Origin: Lachnoanaerobaculum sanguinis
GTDB taxonomy: Bacteria; Bacillota; Clostridia; Lachnospirales; Lachnospiraceae
Direction: 5' to 3'
Length of the DNA: 64,000 bases
Assembly (NCBI RefSeq): GCF_033242365.1
Contig: NZ_BTHK01000005.1
Coordinates: 1 to 64,000, forward strand
Shown here: positions 58,868-64,000 of the stretch, one piece after another
Layout: the number at the start of each line of letters is the position of its first letter
Position numbering within the stretch: position 1 is the stretch's first letter
Position numbers and translations under genes: made by a program
Notes under the pieces: generated by a model
The model's input: only the letters and a program-made list of their open reading frames with translations
Database searches by the model: none
Told to the model about the DNA's origin: nothing

Positions 58868-59823
58868 GAATATGCATAGTAGGTCTTGGTGTCATAGGCA
58901 CAACGTACGGGTATGTGTTCCAAAAAGCCGGGCATCAAGTCGAGCATTTGCTGAGAGAGGGGAAAAAAGCGAAAGCACCGAAAAGTCTAAATATCAGTTT
59001 ATTAGACGGACGCTATAACAAAAAAGGAGATGAAAAAAGAGATCAATACAAGGTGAACATTGCGGATTCGAATGCAGAGTATGATTTTATTATTTTGAGT
59101 GTGGCAAGCGGGAGAATAAAGGACGCTATAGCAACACTTTCACAAAACCATATTAGAGGAAGCCTGATTTTGTTTTGTAACTTTTGGAACAGTCGAGAAG
59201 AGCTGAACGAAATAGTAGGTGAATATACTTATATTATAGGTTTCCCTACCGCAGGTGGAAGACTTTTGCAGAATAACTTGGAATGTGTTCTCTTTGACCA
59301 TATTATGCTGGAAGGTGAGGGAAAAGCTGAGATTTCCAATTACAAAGCTTTAAAAGCACTTCTTGAATCTGCAAATTTGAAAACGGAGATTCCTCACGAT
59401 ATGGTGGAATGGATATGGATTCATATGGCCATCAATGCAGGGGTCACCTCTTCTGCTGCAAGGGAAGGAGAAATTGAAAATCCAAAAGAGCTTGCTCTTA
59501 ATCTGATGAATGATGTACATGCTCTTTCTGTTGCAGTAAAGTCAATAAGGGAGACGCTTCAGGTGGTAAAGACAAGAGGAGTAGACTTAAGTTTATATAA
59601 AAATGAACTTCTTCCTTATAGAATTCTGGCAACATTTGCAGGAATCATTATGAAACAAATGTTTAAAAAGAATGAACTTACACGAAGAATCATGACCTTA
59701 CATAGTGATGTAGGGGATATGATGTATGGATGTAAATGTGTTTATGAGACAGGAAAGTTAAAACATCTTGACTTGCCGGTGTTTTACACCAATATGGACA
59801 ATATATTTAATGTAGACGTATAG
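58864..59823 (+). CDS. Ketopantoate-reductase-like (ApbA/PanE fold) oxidoreductase
   Basis: The 319-residue protein has the N-terminal NADPH-binding fold (ICIVGLGVIGTTYG, residues 3-16) and the ApbA C-terminal helical domain. In PanE the catalytic lysine sits in a W-R-K-L-A-x-N stretch; here the equivalent reads WIHMAIN, with H187 at the lysine position. That loss argues against true ketopantoate reductase activity and for another 2-keto acid or a diverged substrate. It starts inside the previous stop codon (ATGA) and ends the TetR operon. A longer frame begins at 58681 but lies within the membrane-protein gene, so I reject it. Confidence 0.85.
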   Translation: MRICIVGLGVIGTTYGYVFQKAGHQVEHLLREGKKAKAPKSLNISLLDGRYNKKGDEKRDQYKVNIADSNAEYDFIILSVASGRIKDAIATLSQNHIRGSLILFCNFWNSREELNEIVGEYTYIIGFPTAGGRLLQNNLECVLFDHIMLEGEGKAEISNYKALKALLESANLKTEIPHDMVEWIWIHMAINAGVTSSAAREGEIENPKELALNLMNDVHALSVAVKSIRETLQVVKTRGVDLSLYKNELLPYRILATFAGIIMKQMFKKNELTRRIMTLHSDVGDMMYGCKCVYETGKLKHLDLPVFYTNMDNIFNVDV

Positions 59824-59861
59824 TCTGACGCTATGAAAACTATAGGGGGATGTAAATATAA

Positions 59862-59897
59862 AAATACCGGCTTTATTTTAGGATAAAGCCGATATTT
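59862..59897. terminator. Bidirectional terminator between convergent genes
   Basis: AAATACCGGCTTTAT (59862-59875, approximate) pairs with ATAAAGCCGATATTT (59883-59897) with one mismatch. A and T residues flank it. It serves the TetR operon and the VWA gene. Confidence 0.85.
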
Positions 59898-59911
59898 CTA
59901 TAATTATATTT

Positions 59912-61489
59912 TTATTGTTCTTTCACCAGGGTAGCCATCTTTTTTACAAGCAATAAAAATTCCAACTTGCTTGTATCATTTTTGATATCGGGAATTGAAT
60001 CAAGTAATGACACAACGCTGTCATAACTTGATTTGCCCTTAAACTCCGAATCACGAAGTAACATGCCGGTCTCTGCCACTGCGGCGGCGAACTTCATATT
60101 ATCTGACATCTCGGTTTTGATGGATTCAGTTGTAACAGGGGAGTTTAATTCCTTACTTGTTTCGGAATCAGGCTCCTTATATCTTACTGCAATATTTAAA
60201 AGATCATTTGAATCGTTGGCGACAGCGGTTTGATATTTAAGGTCTGAACCTATTTCCATAGGTGAATCATTGTCAACTATTTCATATAATACGGTTACTC
60301 TATGTCCTGAGCCTATTTCACCGCCATCTTTGGTATCATCCTTAAAGTCCTCATCATCCATGATACGATTTTCGTAGCCTATCAGTCTGTATCCCTTTAT
60401 AAATTTAGGGTTGAATTCCAACTGGAACTTTACATCCTTTGCTACAGTAAAGAAGTTTGCACCAAGCTCTTCTGAAAGTACTTTCTTTGCTTCAAATCTT
60501 GAATCGATATATGAATAATTTCCGTTTCCGTTGTCAGCCAGTGCCTCCATCTTATTGTCCTTTATGTTCTCAGTACCGAATCCCAGAACGGAAAGGAATA
60601 CACCGCTTTCTTTTTCTTTCTTTATAAGCCTTGTAAGTTCGCCTTCACTTGTGATTCCGACATTCAAATCACCGTCGGTAGCAAGTATAACTCTGTTATT
60701 TCCGTCTGCTTTAAAGTATTTTCCGGCAATTTCATAAGCGGTCTTGATACCTTCAGATCCTGCAGTACTTCCTCCGGCTTCCAAATCTTCTATAGCAGCC
60801 ATTATTTCTTTTGAATCCGATCCCTTTGCACCTTCAAGTACAACCTGATCGCTTCCTGCATATGTAACTATGGAAACAGTATCATTTTCTTTTAACTGTT
60901 CGCAAAGAAGCAAGAATGCATTTTTAACAAGAGGCAATTTATTCGGTTCTTCCATAGATCCTGATACGTCTATAAGGAATACAAGATTTGAAGGTTTCTT
61001 TTCAAGTTCCTCCATATTTTTAGCCTGCATTCCTACCATCATCAGCTTGGTGTTGGGATTCCATGGACATGCGGAAATTTCAGTAGTTACCGAGAATGGC
61101 TCACCATCATTTGGCTGCGGATAGTCATAGTGGAAATAATTGAGCATTTCCTCAATCCTTACCGCATCGGCAGGTGGTAATTCTCCCGAATTTATAAAAC
61201 GCCTGATATTTGCATAAGACGCCGTGTCTACATCAGCTGCAAATGTGGAAAGTGGTGAAGTAGCTACAGCTTTGAAGTTACTTTCATCAACAGCATTGTA
61301 TTCCTCAGTATTATAATTTGCATCATAACTTACATAAGGAGCGGCATATTCAGCCACCTTTCCGGTATCATAAATTGCACCTTCTGTTTTAGGCTGTGGT
61401 CCTGAACATCCTACAAGTAAGGCAGGTGTGCTGAGGGCAAATATCAACATACCTGCGCTTACCTTACAAAAACTTAATCTATTTTTCAT
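59912..61489 (-). CDS. VWA-domain lipoprotein (YfbK type)
   Basis: This 525-residue lipoprotein has a signal peptide with lipobox LLVGC (C28). A von Willebrand-factor N-terminal region (about 75-165) leads into a VWA domain (about 166-345) with the MIDAS motif DVSGS (D174, S176, S178), followed by a C-terminal DUF3520-like domain. It is anchored outside the cell membrane and should bind divalent metal and a protein partner. Family members are widespread but poorly understood. GGAGG lies 5-10 bases before the ATG. It is a single-gene unit. Confidence 0.92.
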   Translation of the reverse strand: MKNRLSFCKVSAGMLIFALSTPALLVGCSGPQPKTEGAIYDTGKVAEYAAPYVSYDANYNTEEYNAVDESNFKAVATSPLSTFAADVDTASYANIRRFINSGELPPADAVRIEEMLNYFHYDYPQPNDGEPFSVTTEISACPWNPNTKLMMVGMQAKNMEELEKKPSNLVFLIDVSGSMEEPNKLPLVKNAFLLLCEQLKENDTVSIVTYAGSDQVVLEGAKGSDSKEIMAAIEDLEAGGSTAGSEGIKTAYEIAGKYFKADGNNRVILATDGDLNVGITSEGELTRLIKKEKESGVFLSVLGFGTENIKDNKMEALADNGNGNYSYIDSRFEAKKVLSEELGANFFTVAKDVKFQLEFNPKFIKGYRLIGYENRIMDDEDFKDDTKDGGEIGSGHRVTVLYEIVDNDSPMEIGSDLKYQTAVANDSNDLLNIAVRYKEPDSETSKELNSPVTTESIKTEMSDNMKFAAAVAETGMLLRDSEFKGKSSYDSVVSLLDSIPDIKNDTSKLEFLLLVKKMATLVKEQ

Positions 61490-61603
61490 ATACTCATCCT
61501 CCTAATAAAACAATCAAGTGTAAAGCTTATAATAATAGTAACATTAAATACAATATAATAAATGTAGAAGAGTGTAAGTATTTATTAAAAATTTAGACAT
61601 AAT

Positions 61604-62455
61604 TTATTCATCAATCTGTGCATCACTTGATTTTCTGTAATGTCTGGGAGAAAGACCGTAGGTTTTTTTAAATGCGTCCTTAAAGTAGTTGCTGTCATTG
61701 AATCCGCAGCTCATTGCTATATCTGTTACGGTAAGTTTTGTGGTGGCAAGCTTTGTGGCGGCCTGCTTTAACCTTACATAGTTCAGATATTCTTTAAATC
61801 TCATTCCTGTAGTATTTTTAAATTTTTTACTGAAGTAGGTATAACTTAGACCTGCCATATCCGCAATATCATTAAGTGTTAGAGGTTTATCATAATTGTC
61901 CGTGATATACTTTGCCAATGTCAGCATATGCTCGTCGGTGGTATTGATAATAGCCGGTGTAGAGCGGTTAAAAGAGCAGAGTCTGATACAGTACAGGAAT
62001 AATTCTTTCAATAAAAGCCTGAGAGTTTTTGAGCTGTGTTCATCATCAAGCTTATCCTCCGTAAGCATACTTTGCAGATGCTCATTTATTTTACCTTGAT
62101 AGGCTGCAGGCACATGGAATACCTCTTTGCTTGAAAAATAGTTTTTAAAAGTGTCATTGTTTATATAAATATTGTCAACAAGATCGCTGTATTTAAAGTA
62201 AATATTTATTCTCACACATGGAGTATCGGAAGTATATTTTGTATAGTGCATTTCTCTTGGCGGAATAAGCAAAAAATCTCCTGTATTCATCTCAAGCATT
62301 TGATTCTCTATAAAAAAAGTACATTTTGAAGCCTTGCAATAATATAATTCATAATACATATGAAAGTGATTGTCAGACATATTAAATTTATAGCTGTTAT
62401 TTCTTGTAGCGATATTCACATAAATTCTGTCAATATCGGAATTTGATACTCTCAT
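61604..62455 (-). CDS. AraC-family transcriptional regulator
   Basis: A 283-residue regulator with an N-terminal cupin-like sensor (about 15-140; NMSDNHFHMYYELYYC and LIPPREMHYTKYTSD are typical) and a C-terminal AraC double helix-turn-helix (about 180-275; NDIADMAGLSYTYFSKKFKN and VTDIAMSCGFNDSNYFKDAF). Such proteins usually sense a sugar and activate neighbouring transport or glycosidase genes; here the neighbour is a divergent MATE pump. GGAGG before the ATG supports the start. The effector is unknown. Confidence 0.94.
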   Translation of the reverse strand: MRVSNSDIDRIYVNIATRNNSYKFNMSDNHFHMYYELYYCKASKCTFFIENQMLEMNTGDFLLIPPREMHYTKYTSDTPCVRINIYFKYSDLVDNIYINNDTFKNYFSSKEVFHVPAAYQGKINEHLQSMLTEDKLDDEHSSKTLRLLLKELFLYCIRLCSFNRSTPAIINTTDEHMLTLAKYITDNYDKPLTLNDIADMAGLSYTYFSKKFKNTTGMRFKEYLNYVRLKQAATKLATTKLTVTDIAMSCGFNDSNYFKDAFKKTYGLSPRHYRKSSDAQIDE

Positions 62456-62553
62456 GAGGCCTCCTTAAATCAGTGATTAAAAATATTATAACACAGTACT
62501 TAATTAAAAATAACAAAAAAACAGTAGTTTACTTTGTTTTGCACTATTTTCAG

Positions 62554-62583
62554 TTGGTTTTTTGGCTTAAGCTGTTGTATAAA
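62554..62583 (+). promoter_or_regulatory. Possible MATE-gene promoter
   Basis: TTGGTT (62554-62559), 18 bases, TATAAA (62578-62583). It is a moderate match within the 151-base divergent region shared with the AraC gene. Confidence 0.4.
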
Positions 62584-62606
62584 TTAGTTAAACGAAAGGC
62601 AAAAGT

Positions 62607-63983
62607 ATGAGTGAAAGTATCAAATGTAGCAGGGATGAAGCATTTAGAGAGAGAAGTTTAAATGGTGATATGCTTGCATTGGTTATTTATACAGGTATGC
62701 CGCTGGCGATATATCAGGGACTCAGTCAGTTGTTCAAAATATTTGACACAATAATGGCTGCCCATATAAATGCCGAATCGGTTTCCGCGGTAGCATATTT
62801 GTCACAGCTTATAGCTTTATTGTCTGCCATATCGGGCGGTCTTTCAGTAAGTGCCGGAATAAAGATTTCAAGCGCATTCGGAGAGGGCGACTATGATATG
62901 GTCAAAAAAAGAGTAAGTACTGTTTATTTGACAGCTGCAGTATTTGCGGTTTTGATGTTGGCTGTATTCATTCCGCTGACAGAACCGTTTTTAAAACTGG
63001 CGGCAACACCGGATATACTTATAAAAGCCGGTGCTTCATATTTCAGTATTGAAATTTTGACCATGGCTGTAAGTTTTATAAATAATATTTATATTGCAGT
63101 GGAGAGGTCAAGGGGGAATACATCAAGAATACTGTGGATGAATATGCTTGTACTGGTATCAAAGCTTATACTTACAGCAATATTTGTATACATATTCAAC
63201 GGCGGATTGCATATGATTGCAATTGCCACCTTATTGTCTCAGAGTATATTGCTTATATTTGCAATATATAACAGTTTTGGAAAAGAAAGTATTTTCTCAT
63301 TTGATCTAAAGTTTGTAAGCTTTAGAAAAAATGTGGTAAATGATATGTATATGCTTTCAATTCCTGTTGTGGCGGAAAAGATATTCTTTTCTTTGGGAAA
63401 GACCCTTATAAACAGCATGAGTACCGTATACGGAGCTTTGATGGTTGGAGCATTGGGAGTATCAAATACTCTTGGAGGAATTACAACATCACCGCAAAAC
63501 GGATTTCAAGACGGCAGCAGTGCAATAATAAGCCAGAACTTCGGTGCAGGCAAATATAGGAGAGTGTTAAGCGCATTTTATAATACTGCAATTGTAAATA
63601 CCGTAATGGGATTTATAATATGCACGGCAACTTTACTGGGACTGGATTTCTTAAGTAATATTTTTGCAGGAGGAAATATTAATTTTGCAAAAATGATCAA
63701 AGAAGTTTACAGATACGAAGCCGTAGGCTCGTTATTCCTGGGAGTCAATGCGGCGGTGATGTCATTACTTTACGGTTTGGGAAAGACAAGGATAACAATG
63801 ATTCTTAATATATCAAGAGTCTTTGTATTCAGAATACCGGTACTTTACTTTCTTCAAAATTTTACAAATTTAAAAGATGCAAGTATAGGTATAGTAATGA
63901 TGGTAAGCAATATTTCTATAACAGTTATGTCTGTGACAGTGATTTGCTTTGTTATAAGAAATTATAAAAATAAATATTTATAA
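62607..63983 (+). CDS. MATE-family efflux transporter
   Basis: The 458-residue protein has about twelve membrane segments in two similar halves. The first includes MPLAIYQGLSQLFKIFDTIM, as in MATE/NorM helix 1; the second starts near PVVAEKIFFSLGKTLINSM (about 250). The stretch GFQDGSSAIISQNFGAGKYRR is the conserved MATE loop. It exports drugs or metabolites in exchange for Na+ or H+. The gene is complete, ending 17 bases before the window end, and AAGAGGAG at the very end is probably the ribosome site of a following gene. Divergence from AraC suggests control by it. Confidence 0.93.
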   Translation: MSESIKCSRDEAFRERSLNGDMLALVIYTGMPLAIYQGLSQLFKIFDTIMAAHINAESVSAVAYLSQLIALLSAISGGLSVSAGIKISSAFGEGDYDMVKKRVSTVYLTAAVFAVLMLAVFIPLTEPFLKLAATPDILIKAGASYFSIEILTMAVSFINNIYIAVERSRGNTSRILWMNMLVLVSKLILTAIFVYIFNGGLHMIAIATLLSQSILLIFAIYNSFGKESIFSFDLKFVSFRKNVVNDMYMLSIPVVAEKIFFSLGKTLINSMSTVYGALMVGALGVSNTLGGITTSPQNGFQDGSSAIISQNFGAGKYRRVLSAFYNTAIVNTVMGFIICTATLLGLDFLSNIFAGGNINFAKMIKEVYRYEAVGSLFLGVNAAVMSLLYGLGKTRITMILNISRVFVFRIPVLYFLQNFTNLKDASIGIVMMVSNISITVMSVTVICFVIRNYKNKYL

Positions 63984-64000
63984 TAAAAAAAGAGGAGAAT

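Overview
The window looks like a chromosomal segment of an AT-rich, Gram-positive anaerobe of the Clostridia, most plausibly a Lachnospiraceae member. This rests on family content (AdhE, Rpn-type proteins, WYL regulator cassettes, choline-binding-repeat surface protein, IS605 relic), strong GGAGG ribosome binding sites, low-GC codon use and U-rich intrinsic terminators. Genus cannot be fixed from sequence alone.

Layout. 1-3.3 kb is an accessory patch: an AbiF/Abi_2-type HEPN protein immediately preceded by a consensus-promoter small RNA with its own terminator hairpin, a Fic protein with an N-terminal HTH, and a Cys/His-rich hypothetical. 3.4-6 kb has a low-Mr tyrosine phosphatase with a membrane protein, and an iron alcohol dehydrogenase. 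6.2-9.2 kb is a zinc-uptake locus (Zur-like Fur protein, ZnuA, ZnuC, ZnuB) with a 7-1-7 inverted repeat as likely Zur box. 9.4-17.8 kb has gpmI and then an operon-like run: SLH-type surface protein, MacA/MacB-type exporter, CPBP protease and a glycosyltransferase. Two tRNAs (Val, Met) follow.

18.2-26 kb is a hexuronate locus: uxaC and a LacI-type repressor on the minus strand, uxaA, an IclR regulator, eda and kdgK on the plus strand. It is split by a decayed IS200/IS605 element that keeps both end hairpins and an omega-RNA-like end. 26-29 kb has a WYL regulator, GyrI-like and ClbS/DfsB-like cassette with a shared candidate operator, and an antitoxin with a truncated toxin. 29-33.7 kb has adhE with Rex-like sites, a phosphotransferase and a cation efflux pump. 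34-38.6 kb is one large choline-binding-repeat surface protein with a structured leader and a pair of matching palindromes.

38.9-46.7 kb is rpoB-rpoC, here without neighbouring ribosomal protein genes. 46.9-53.6 kb has an Rpn-type protein and a sugar island: P-loop kinase and GH13 phosphorylase convergent with an ABC importer. 53.8-57.7 kb is a corrinoid methyl-transfer cassette (corrinoid protein, unknown 196-residue protein, reductive activator, UroD-type methyltransferase). 57.8-59.8 kb is a TetR operon with twin operators around its promoter. The end has a VWA lipoprotein, an AraC regulator and a divergent MATE pump.

I judge the best candidate for an unusual system to be the small RNA plus HEPN (AbiF) pair at 0.37-1.42 kb. 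The corrinoid cassette with its unrecognised second gene comes next, followed by the paired GTTAG-N6-CTAAC sites before the giant surface protein.
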